From positions 1 to 64,000 of the forward strand of contig JAFDXN010000041.1 of assembly GCA_018267915.1 (NCBI GenBank): 64,000 nucleotides of DNA, in the 5' to 3' direction. Source of the stretch: Bacteroidota bacterium (lineage in GTDB: Bacteria; Bacteroidota; Bacteroidia; Chitinophagales; Chitinophagaceae). The notes under the pieces are model-generated. The model was not told where the DNA came from. It did no database searches and worked only from the letters and a program-made list of their open reading frames with translations. The translations under genes and the position numbers were made by a program. Positions 35,326 to 43,010 of the stretch are shown piece after piece; positions within the stretch are counted from its first letter, which is position 1; each line of letters starts with the position of its first letter.

Positions 35326-36129
35326 ATGGAAAAACACAACCGCGAGCAGCGCTTCGCCGTTCTCATAGATGCCGACAATGTACCTTATAGCAACATAGCC
35401 GGCATGCTGGAAGAGATAGCCAAGTACGGTACTCCCACTTTCAAGCGCATCTATGGCGACTGGACCAAGCCGACCGTAAGCGGATGGAAGGGTGTGTTAC
35501 TGGAGCATGCCATAACCCCCGTGCAGCAATACAGCTACACCAGCGGCAAGAACGCGACCGATAGTGCCATGATCATCGATGCCATGGACATACTCTATAC
35601 AGGCCAGGTGGACGGCTTCTGCATCGTATCGAGCGACAGCGATTTTACCCGCCTGGCCATACGCCTGCGCGAGGCCGGCATGAAGGTAATAGGCATGGGC
35701 GAAAAGAAAACGCCGATGGCCTTTATATCCGCCTGCGATAAGTTCATCTACATCGAGATACTGAAGCATTCCGAAGAAGAGAAAGAAGACAAAAAGGAAG
35801 AAGACAACGCGTCCTCATCCATTACCAGGATCGACAAGAAGACCCGCGATGTAATATCCTCCTCCATCAGCGATCTGGCCAATGAATCAGGCTGGGCTTT
35901 CCTTGGGGAACTAGGTAACCTGATCCTCAAAAAGCGTCCTGACTTCGATGCGCGTAATTATGGATTCAAAAAACTGGCTCATCTCATCAAGAGCCTTGAC
36001 AATGTAGAGGTCGACGAGCGCCAATCAGAACGCGGGGATAATAAGCTGGTGTACATACGCATCAAGAAACAGCCGCAGGCGAAGAAGGTAGCAAAGCCCA
36101 GGCACAAGAAGAATGCACCACCTATGTAG
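35326..36129 (+). CDS. NYN-domain RNase with C-terminal OST-HTH/LOTUS domain
   Basis: A 267-residue predicted RNA-processing protein. Residues 10-150 are a NYN (PIN-like) nuclease domain with conserved acidic motifs: LIDADNVP at 13-20, DSAMIIDAMDIL, and SSDSDFTRLAIRLREAG. An acidic/Lys-rich linker follows. Residues about 175-245 form an OST-HTH/LOTUS domain (ISDLANESGWAFLGELGN through GFKKLAHLIKSLDN), an RNA-binding winged helix. The C-terminus is basic. The architecture resembles eukaryotic limkain/MARF1-type nucleases, and bacterial versions are poorly studied. It follows rluF by 18 bp, consistent with a role in RNA. Confidence 0.9.
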   Translation: MEKHNREQRFAVLIDADNVPYSNIAGMLEEIAKYGTPTFKRIYGDWTKPTVSGWKGVLLEHAITPVQQYSYTSGKNATDSAMIIDAMDILYTGQVDGFCIVSSDSDFTRLAIRLREAGMKVIGMGEKKTPMAFISACDKFIYIEILKHSEEEKEDKKEEDNASSSITRIDKKTRDVISSSISDLANESGWAFLGELGNLILKKRPDFDARNYGFKKLAHLIKSLDNVEVDERQSERGDNKLVYIRIKKQPQAKKVAKPRHKKNAPPM

Positions 36130-36685
36130 GCCGGTATTCATTTTTCAACAGCGAGTAGCACAGCGAATCTTCTATCACGCCATTCTTGCAGTAATGCTCG
36201 CGCATCACACCTTCCAGTTTGAAACCGAACTTCTCCAATAGCCGCTGCGATGCCGGATTATGCCGCCCCACGAAGGCCTCGACGCGGTTCAAGCCTAGTT
36301 CCCTGAAACCGTAGGCCAGGATAGCGCACATTGCTTCGCTCATGTAGCCCATTTTTTTGTCAGCATCACTGTTCATCTGGTAGCCTATCTCGGCCCTTGA
36401 GTGCGGCACATACCATGTATGAAAACCGCAACGGCCGATAAACTTGTTTCGTACTTTGTCTATCAGAATAAAGTTGCAGAATGATGTCCGGTAAGTAGTG
36501 ATCCCGCGCAAAAAATTTTGCCTGTCTACCTCGAAGTCCTCCATCGACTCCAGTGTTAGCAGTTCTACGATCTCATCATCAGTGCTTTTTGTAAACAATG
36601 TTTCGGCCATGGCCGGGCTGACCTCCATCAGCCGCATGCGTTCTGTTTCCAGCACTGTATATTCCGTTCCCTTAAAAACTGCCAT
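36122..36685 (-). CDS. GNAT acetyltransferase (RimJ/RimL-like)
   Basis: A 187-residue GCN5-related acetyltransferase. The N-terminal half has ETERMRLMEVSPAMAE. The core has RNKFIGRCGFHTWYV, EIGYQMNSDADKKMGYM, AFVGRHNPASQRLLEKFGFKLEG and the ending HYCKNGVIEDSLCYSLL. Acetyl-CoA binding is by the Q/R-x-x-G-x-A-like loop around KKMGYMSEAM. The family acetylates protein N-termini or small molecules. It converges with and overlaps the NYN gene by 8 bp. Confidence 0.9.
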   Translation of the reverse strand: MAVFKGTEYTVLETERMRLMEVSPAMAETLFTKSTDDEIVELLTLESMEDFEVDRQNFLRGITTYRTSFCNFILIDKVRNKFIGRCGFHTWYVPHSRAEIGYQMNSDADKKMGYMSEAMCAILAYGFRELGLNRVEAFVGRHNPASQRLLEKFGFKLEGVMREHYCKNGVIEDSLCYSLLKNEYRPT

Positions 36686-36754
36686 AATTCCGTAGCTAAA
36701 ATACGATTTGCGGGTACCTGTACCAAATAGCAGTAAATCAACTACCCAGGCACA

Positions 36755-39514
36755 TTATTGTCCCATCTTTATTTCAATAGCACCAGGATTAGGATTACCG
36801 GTCCTGCTGAGGCGGTATTTGAACGACAGCATAAAGTAGCGGCCAATGATGTTCGATTGTTTTTCTATAAGATAGTTGAGCTGGCTGCTGCGCGTAAGAC
36901 CGGTATTCTTATCCAACAGGTCGAAGCCGTTTAGCGTCAGCACGCCGCGCTTAGCCTTCAGGAAGTAATACGAGGCCTCAGCCTTCAGCAAGGGTATGGT
37001 CACAATGTTATCGAAGCTCTTGCCGTCATATATATCCAGGTCTCCGCTCATCATAAAATACCAATGGTCGTTGGGTCTGTAGCTCATCATGGCATTACCG
37101 CCATAGTTGTAAAAGGTGTTATTAAGTGACTTTTCGAGCGAATAGTTAGCATCTGACAATTTGATGAAGCCGGTGACCGATGCGTCCCAATGTTCCTTTT
37201 TTCTGTTGTTAATGTCCAATTCAAAACCATGGGTGAACGTATTGTTCCTATTGTATACGGCGTTCACAATGTTCAGGCCCTTGTTGTACTGTTCGTCGAA
37301 GGACGCATTGATATCTATACCCAGCACCCTGATGGGTGTAGAATACTCCACCCTGCCCCTCAGGTCGTAATCGTCGGGCACGTTCACGAGTGTGGCCGTC
37401 TGTCCCAACCCGGCATTTACACTTCGTGACCAGTTGATCTTATCGTGCGTATAGCGTAAAGTCAGGTTGGCGAATATTGAAGTCATACTGAATTGATCGA
37501 AGCGCAACCAGTTGATATTAAAAACATGGCTATACTCCGGTCTCAGGTTCCTGTTACCGGTCGTGACATACAGAGGGTCCGAGGTATTAGCCACCGGCAG
37601 CATTTGCCTTGCGTTGGGCGCGGTTACCGATGAATTGTAAGATATGCCCAGGTGCCTACCTTGTCTGTATTCATCTTGCAACATAGCAGAAGGCAACAGG
37701 TAAAAGTAATTCCTGGACTGGCCAGTGGTACCGGGCAAAGCACTTTGCAAGGCTGCGATCTCACCATTCACCGTGGCATTGAATTGTATCTTATTTGTGC
37801 TTTTCCTAAAGCTAAGGCCCGGCTTTGCCCAGGCGAATGTGCGATCATAATCCGGGCTCAGGGAATCTATAATGCCTGCCTCACGCGGCATAGCTCCCTG
37901 CGTGCGAGTCAAATGATCTGTATTATTGCCAAGTTCCAGTTGTGGCTCTAAGTAATATCCCCTGCCCAGCCTGCGCACGATCGATGCACCCGCTGAATAG
38001 CTGACCTTCTCGTTACGGTTGTCCTGGTACTGGTTATCGTAAAACGGCAGGCTGAGGCTATCGAAATAAGTGGTGGCATTGTTCCATTGCGTTTTGGTCA
38101 ACGTTCGTTCATAGTTGCCACTTGCAAATACCTTGGCCACAGGCCAGCCTCCATTATATTTTTTGGTGTACACGGCATTGGCATTTGCACCCAGACCATT
38201 GGCATTGTCATTCGTCAGGCTTGTGAGCCTGTTAAAGATCACATCGCGCACATAGGTCGATGACATGAGATCGCGCCTTGTCGATGAGTTTGTTAGCTCG
38301 GCGCCGCCGTTCAGCAGCAGTTGCCTTGTCGAGTCCAGTTGGTTCTTCCAGCTAAAGTTCAGCCTATGTCCCCAGTCTTCACTATGCGCATTCGAGTTAT
38401 CATCCTTTACAAAAGAGCCATTGTCCGTGAAGTTCTTTGTGTTGGTCTGCTCATCTAATTTCTTACCCGCACCATTGCCCATATAACTAATGTTGAAACG
38501 ATTATTATCGCGTGGCTCATAATTGAAATTTAGTCCACCTGCACCCGACGTGATCAGGCCGGCCACAGGTTGGCCAAAGTTTACCGGCATGTTGCTATTG
38601 ATGTTCATCGATATCCCACCGCTGCCATCCATAAGTCCCCGCATGCCGCCTGAGAAATTGAGATAATCCGAGAACGTAAAGCCAAACTCATTGATATTAT
38701 TGAGCATACCCAGGGCCGAGAACTGCGTTTTCTTTCCAAACTTATTTATCCTGCCGTTGAACTTATAGTGGTTGTCTGTGCCATAACCAGCCTGCACATC
38801 CCCGAAGTACCCATGCTTTTTGTTGTCCTTCAGCGTAAGATTAATCGTCTTATCGCGCTCACCGTCGTCAATGCCGCTGAACACCGACTGGTCTGAATGG
38901 CGATCGTACACCTGCACCTTGTTGATAGCGTCGGCAGGCAGATTCTTAGTGGCCACTTTGGGATCATTACCGAAAAAGTCTTTACCATCCACAGTCACCC
39001 TTTGCACGTCTTTACCCTGGGCTTTGATGTTACCCGCGGCATCCACCTGTACACCGGGCAGTTTTTTTAGCAGATCTTCCACGCTGGCGTCAGGCTTCAC
39101 CTTGTAAGCTCCTGCATTATACTCTACAGTGTCACCCTTCAGCATAAAGGGTATCTTTTCACCATTTACCTGCACCTCATTCAGTTTTACATCTGCCTCC
39201 TGCAGCACTATGTCGCCGATGTTGTCCCCCTTGGTCATAGGTACGGTCACCGTCCTGTAATAGGTCTTAAAACCCATTAACGCCACCTGCAGCAGGTAGT
39301 CGCCATGCGCTATGCCCCTCACATCAAAAAAGCCATTCTCGTTCGACACACCAAAGAAGGCCAGGGTCGAGTCCATGGGATGCAGCAAGGCAACAGAGGT
39401 ATATAACAGAGGTTTACCTGCCTTATCCACAATAGTGCCTTTCAGGTCATATTGCTGCGCATGCACAGCAGCACATACGCCCAGTAACAACAGTGACAAT
39501 AATATACGCTTCAT
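36755..39514 (-). CDS. outer-membrane beta-barrel protein with CarboxypepD_reg domain (TonB-receptor-like)
   Basis: A 919-residue outer-membrane protein. The signal peptide ends AAVHAQ. A carboxypeptidase-like regulatory domain (DLKGTIVDKAGKPLLYTSVAL) and a plug-like domain (KPDASVEDLLKKLPGVQVD) precede a barrel of the OMP_b-brl_3 type. The barrel ends with repeated aromatic strands and LLDKNTGLTRSSQLNYLIEKQ, then FMLSFKYRLSRTG. It probably imports or exports large substrates, or senses envelope state. It lies 2 bp after the GLPGLI gene, an arrangement seen repeatedly in Bacteroidota. Confidence 0.88.
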   Translation of the reverse strand: MKRILLSLLLLGVCAAVHAQQYDLKGTIVDKAGKPLLYTSVALLHPMDSTLAFFGVSNENGFFDVRGIAHGDYLLQVALMGFKTYYRTVTVPMTKGDNIGDIVLQEADVKLNEVQVNGEKIPFMLKGDTVEYNAGAYKVKPDASVEDLLKKLPGVQVDAAGNIKAQGKDVQRVTVDGKDFFGNDPKVATKNLPADAINKVQVYDRHSDQSVFSGIDDGERDKTINLTLKDNKKHGYFGDVQAGYGTDNHYKFNGRINKFGKKTQFSALGMLNNINEFGFTFSDYLNFSGGMRGLMDGSGGISMNINSNMPVNFGQPVAGLITSGAGGLNFNYEPRDNNRFNISYMGNGAGKKLDEQTNTKNFTDNGSFVKDDNSNAHSEDWGHRLNFSWKNQLDSTRQLLLNGGAELTNSSTRRDLMSSTYVRDVIFNRLTSLTNDNANGLGANANAVYTKKYNGGWPVAKVFASGNYERTLTKTQWNNATTYFDSLSLPFYDNQYQDNRNEKVSYSAGASIVRRLGRGYYLEPQLELGNNTDHLTRTQGAMPREAGIIDSLSPDYDRTFAWAKPGLSFRKSTNKIQFNATVNGEIAALQSALPGTTGQSRNYFYLLPSAMLQDEYRQGRHLGISYNSSVTAPNARQMLPVANTSDPLYVTTGNRNLRPEYSHVFNINWLRFDQFSMTSIFANLTLRYTHDKINWSRSVNAGLGQTATLVNVPDDYDLRGRVEYSTPIRVLGIDINASFDEQYNKGLNIVNAVYNRNNTFTHGFELDINNRKKEHWDASVTGFIKLSDANYSLEKSLNNTFYNYGGNAMMSYRPNDHWYFMMSGDLDIYDGKSFDNIVTIPLLKAEASYYFLKAKRGVLTLNGFDLLDKNTGLTRSSQLNYLIEKQSNIIGRYFMLSFKYRLSRTGNPNPGAIEIKMGQ

Positions 39515-39516
39515 AG

Positions 39517-40302
39517 CTAGTGCTGAATTTTGATGATCACATTACCATTGCCGTTACCACCATACTCCTGTGCCATTTCTTTCGTCTTCTTTGCCACTAT
39601 TCCCCTATATTCAGACTCAGTTACTTTCTTTCCTTCTCTCGGCCTTACTATCAGTTTATTGCTCTCGTCGCCAAAGCTCACCGCCTCAGCTTCGATCACC
39701 ATGTTCGAGTTTTGTTTCGCCTCCAGTATTGCCCCCGGCAAGCCAGAATACCCTTGTGGGCCGGCAGAGATCGGTATGGCAGCCGTGAACCACGCGGTGA
39801 TGGTATCCTTATCCCTTTGCATTACGGCCTCCTGGCAGGGATAGTTCAATATGGTCTTCTGGTTGCCCGTCAGCTTCCATTTTGCCTTTTCGATGTCCGA
39901 TGTCACAAGAAATCTCCTTCCCATAAAATCGCGCTGTTCAATGAGTTTGCTATCCTTTAGGGAACTGTAGGTAATATCCTCCGGCACATCCATATGTATC
40001 CTCATGTGCATATTGCCATTGCCCTGGTCTGCATCATTATTTTCCTTTTCTTTCGATTTATCGGCGATATAGAGTGTCGCATCCGGGCTGAAATAGAGCA
40101 CTTTTTTTAAGCGCTGCTCATTCGGAATCATTTTCCGTATATCGTTAGAATTTACCGCCCCGTTCGACTGCATATCGATACCGCCACCCAGGTCGATATT
40201 TAACTTCACGGTTTCGGTATAGCTGATCTTCCCGGACGTATTCTGTGCCCGACCGATGGTTATTGTACAGAGCAGGCAGCATGCCAGTAGCGTTCTTTTC
40301 AT
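39517..40302 (-). CDS. GLPGLI family protein
   Basis: A 261-residue exported protein of the GLPGLI family (TIGR01200). The signal peptide ends IGRAQ. The family-defining motif is visible as YSGLPGAILEA near residue 190, preceded by NQKTILNYPCQEAVMQRDKDT and TAWFTAAIPISAGPQG. Function is unknown, but the family is confined mostly to Bacteroidota and is often next to outer-membrane receptors. It is divergent from the histidine kinase at 40427 with a 124-bp promoter region that includes the direct repeats at 40363-40386. Confidence 0.93.
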   Translation of the reverse strand: MKRTLLACCLLCTITIGRAQNTSGKISYTETVKLNIDLGGGIDMQSNGAVNSNDIRKMIPNEQRLKKVLYFSPDATLYIADKSKEKENNDADQGNGNMHMRIHMDVPEDITYSSLKDSKLIEQRDFMGRRFLVTSDIEKAKWKLTGNQKTILNYPCQEAVMQRDKDTITAWFTAAIPISAGPQGYSGLPGAILEAKQNSNMVIEAEAVSFGDESNKLIVRPREGKKVTESEYRGIVAKKTKEMAQEYGGNGNGNVIIKIQH

Positions 40303-40347
40303 TTCTTTTGGTTTTGAACAAAAATAATCCTGTCCCTGTCTCAGCCT

Positions 40348-40386
40348 GGTTAATGCCCGGCCAATTAAGGTTAATTAAGGTTAATG
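40348..40386. promoter_or_regulatory. AATTAAGGTT direct repeats between divergent operons
   Basis: AATTAAGGTT occurs twice in tandem at 40363-40382 and is followed by AATG; GGTTAATG is also at 40348-40355. The roughly 10-bp spacing is one DNA turn, as expected for a response-regulator dimer of the OmpR family binding direct repeats. The site lies between the GLPGLI/OMP operon and the kinase/regulator pair, so it could control both. This is an inference from position and periodicity only. Confidence 0.5.
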
Positions 40387-40426
40387 AACTGGTGCGGGCC
40401 TCGTAGTATATTGTAATTTTGACAGC

Positions 40427-41890
40427 GTGAAGACGGACAGGAAATTAAAACGGGTAAAGTACCTCATGCTGCTCAGCGAGTTACTGCTGCTTGCGTTTAT
40501 GGGCTACTGGCTCTACACGCAATACAATGGTAGCCGTGATGATTTTCAGAAGGCGCTGTTGGGCCAGTTCGAGGAGTCGCAAAGAAAAATATCGGATTCG
40601 CTTTTGTTGAAGCAACTGGTCAATATCAATTTAACGCCCGGATCTTCGATGGTGGAAACGATCGATGTGCATCCAAAAGAACCGCTTGATCTCGATCTCA
40701 ATACCAAAGGAAATCACAATTTCGACGTAATACATACCCAGGAGATCAAAAGACCGGGCGGGCCTGTAGCGGGCGAAACTTATGTGCTGAACTCAGCAAA
40801 CATCAATGATACAAGCGGCCACCTGCACCTGAGGAAGGATGTGAACGTGAAAGTGGTCATTGGGAAGATAAACGGCTTTGTCGACTCGAATGAGTCGTTC
40901 CTTTTCACCCGCGACACAGTACTTTTCAATGACCTTTTCGCAAAGAAAATGAAAGAGAACGGCTGGAACTTTAAGCTCAAATGGACCAATGACAGTACAG
41001 GAGCACGGCTGAATACGAAACGCATCTTTATCAAAAGCGACTACTTTACCAGTTCTTATGGTATCGAAGTAAGTCACTTCTCCTGGTATCTGCTGCGTAA
41101 GATATCTCCCCAGGTATTGTTTACGGTGTTGTTGTTGTTGATCACTGGTTTCGCATTCCGCTTTGCTTATAGGGGACTTAAGGAGCAAACCGCGCTGAGC
41201 AGTATCCGGAATGGCTTGATCAGCAATATGTCTCACGAGCTGAAAACACCCGTATCCACGATAAAGGTAGCATTGGAAGCCCTGGACACTTACGATGTAC
41301 TTGAGGACAAAGAAAAAGCAAAGGAGTACCTCGCAATGGCCAACACGGAGATGAAAAGACTAGACCTGCTCATCAACCAATCCCTTAACACTTCATTGAT
41401 GGAAGAAGGCAGGTTTGTGTTCCACAAAGAAACAGAAGACCTGCAGAAGCTCATCGCCGAAGTGCTGAACATTATGAAGATCCGCTTTGCACAGCAGCGT
41501 GCCGATGTTCATTACAACTCCAGTGGCGATAATTTTTTTATCAAGGCCGACAAACTGCATGTGCAAGGCGTGCTTATCAACATTTTGGACAACTGCCTTA
41601 AATACGCAGGCCAGAACCCTTTCATTGATATCCTCATTAAGGAACTGGACCAAAAAGTACAGGTTACCATAGCCGACAAAGGCCCCGGCATCCCCGCTGC
41701 GTATCTCGACAAGATATTCGAGAAGTTCTTCCGGGTACCCAGCGGCAATGAACACAGCGTGAAAGGTTATGGTCTTGGCCTTAGCTATGCGGCCCAGGTA
41801 ATGCAGCAGCACGATGGCGGTATCAAAGTAGGCAATGACCCGGCCGGCGGAGCCGTCTTCACACTCACCTTTAACAAGTTCACTGCGTGA
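40427..41890 (+). CDS. membrane sensor histidine kinase
   Basis: A 487-residue kinase starting at GTG. TM1 is residues about 12-30. A periplasmic sensor of about 200 residues follows, then TM2 at about 229-248 (VLFTVLLLLITGFAFRFAY). The phospho-acceptor is His270 in SNMSHELKTP. The ATPase has NILDNCLKYA (N), DKGPGIP (G1), IFEKFFRVP (F) and GYGLGLSYA (G2). It overlaps its response regulator by 4 bp (GTGA). The divergent GLPGLI/OMP operon is the likely target or signal source. Confidence 0.93.
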   Translation: MKTDRKLKRVKYLMLLSELLLLAFMGYWLYTQYNGSRDDFQKALLGQFEESQRKISDSLLLKQLVNINLTPGSSMVETIDVHPKEPLDLDLNTKGNHNFDVIHTQEIKRPGGPVAGETYVLNSANINDTSGHLHLRKDVNVKVVIGKINGFVDSNESFLFTRDTVLFNDLFAKKMKENGWNFKLKWTNDSTGARLNTKRIFIKSDYFTSSYGIEVSHFSWYLLRKISPQVLFTVLLLLITGFAFRFAYRGLKEQTALSSIRNGLISNMSHELKTPVSTIKVALEALDTYDVLEDKEKAKEYLAMANTEMKRLDLLINQSLNTSLMEEGRFVFHKETEDLQKLIAEVLNIMKIRFAQQRADVHYNSSGDNFFIKADKLHVQGVLINILDNCLKYAGQNPFIDILIKELDQKVQVTIADKGPGIPAAYLDKIFEKFFRVPSGNEHSVKGYGLGLSYAAQVMQQHDGGIKVGNDPAGGAVFTLTFNKFTA

Positions 41891-42582
41891 AAAAGAAAGT
41901 ACTCTACATAGAAGATGAACCTTTCCTGGCGCGTATCGTAAAGGAGACCCTCGAACTGAAGGACTACGAAGTGCTGCACAAGAAGGATGGCGGCAAGATC
42001 ATGGAAACCGTGCGTTCCTTTGCTCCTGACATTTGTATCCTCGACGTGATGCTGCCCGGTGCAGACGGCTATACATTAGGGACGGACATCCGATCCGCCA
42101 ATGCACAGTTGCCTATTATCTTCCTCACTGCTAAAGGCCAGACCGAAGACGTTCTGAAGGGTTTTTCATCCGGCGGTACTGATTATCTTAAGAAGCCCTT
42201 CAGTATGGAAGAACTGATGGTACGCATAGAAAACCAGCTAAGGCTGAATGCGAAGCGCAACCAATTGACTGAGACGCTTAACGAGGAGGTCCGCCTGGGT
42301 AATTATCAATTCCATCCCGGAAGGTATGAGCTACGCGTCGGAGACGTTGTCATCAAGCTATCCAGCAGAGAGTCAGAAGTATTGAATGTACTCTGCGACC
42401 ATATCAACAAAACAACAGACAGGCGCCGGTTGCTGACCTCCGTTTGGGGCGACGATTCTTTTTTCAACTCCCGCAATCTTGATGTGTATATCCGGAAACT
42501 GCGCGATTATTTCTCAGAAGATCCGCGCATCGAGATCATCACCCTAAAGGGCAAAGGCTATCATTTTGTTGTTCCTATATGA
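41887..42582 (+). CDS. OmpR-family response regulator
   Basis: A 231-residue two-domain regulator. The receiver has acidic pocket EDE at residues 9-11, phospho-acceptor Asp53 in CILDVMLPG, Thr81 region FLTAKG and Lys in LKKPF near 102. The C-terminal winged helix includes IKLSSRESEVLNVLCDHIN and ends NLDVYIRKLRDYF and LKGKGYHFVV. The GTG start overlaps the kinase stop (translational coupling). Likely binds direct repeats such as those at 40363-40382. Confidence 0.95.
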   Translation: MKKKVLYIEDEPFLARIVKETLELKDYEVLHKKDGGKIMETVRSFAPDICILDVMLPGADGYTLGTDIRSANAQLPIIFLTAKGQTEDVLKGFSSGGTDYLKKPFSMEELMVRIENQLRLNAKRNQLTETLNEEVRLGNYQFHPGRYELRVGDVVIKLSSRESEVLNVLCDHINKTTDRRRLLTSVWGDDSFFNSRNLDVYIRKLRDYFSEDPRIEIITLKGKGYHFVVPI

Positions 42583-42759
42583 TTACCGGAAGACCGCCGT
42601 GTTGGTAAAATGGGTTATCCCTTCGCTGAACTGACCTTTGCACAATAGAACCCGTCTGCCCGGATTCTTCCTTTGAAGCCCCGTCGCTGCCCTGCGTTCA
42701 ACGTCTGAACACTGGCTGGCAAACACAAAAAATGCGTAACTCAAACTCAAGCTTTTACC

Positions 42760-42906
42760 TCATCTTCCCCTGATAAGACCCAGCAAAAGGGATATGATCG
42801 CCAATACCAACAGAACATAAATAAGATGACCGGCATTCCACCAAACCAGTCCCAGCAACCAACCGATCACCAGCAGAACAGCAATGACATACAGGCAGCC
42901 TCTCAT
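42760..42906 (-). CDS. small lmo0937-family membrane protein, 48 aa
   Basis: A short gene on the minus strand: ATG at 42906, TGA at 42760-42762. The product starts MRGCLYVIAVLLVIGWLLGL, continues VWWNAGHLIYVLLVLAIISL and ends LLGLIRGR. Two hydrophobic helices flank the WNAGHLIYVLLVLA block, which is the hallmark of the tiny lmo0937/DUF5670-type membrane proteins widespread in Bacteroidota. Their function is unknown; related genes are often stress-linked. The rest of the gap 42583-42759 shows nothing. Confidence 0.82.
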   Translation of the reverse strand: MRGCLYVIAVLLVIGWLLGLVWWNAGHLIYVLLVLAIISLLLGLIRGR

Positions 42907-42960
42907 TACCTAAAAATTATAGCATGAAGTTAAGAATTTGAGGGTACACGCACAAAACAA

Positions 42961-42988
42961 GAGCGTCCCGCAAGCATGCGGGACGCTC
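42961..42988. terminator. strong bidirectional-type terminator after the giant gene
   Basis: GAGCGTCCCGCA (42961-42972) and TGCGGGACGCTC (42977-42988) form a perfect 12-bp GC-rich stem with an AGCA loop. On the minus strand it is followed by TTGTTTTG and lies 22 bp after the stop of the giant repeat protein. On the plus strand it is followed by TTTATT. Confidence 0.88.
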
Positions 42989-43010
42989 TTTATTCAAAGG
43001 CTAATTTACC

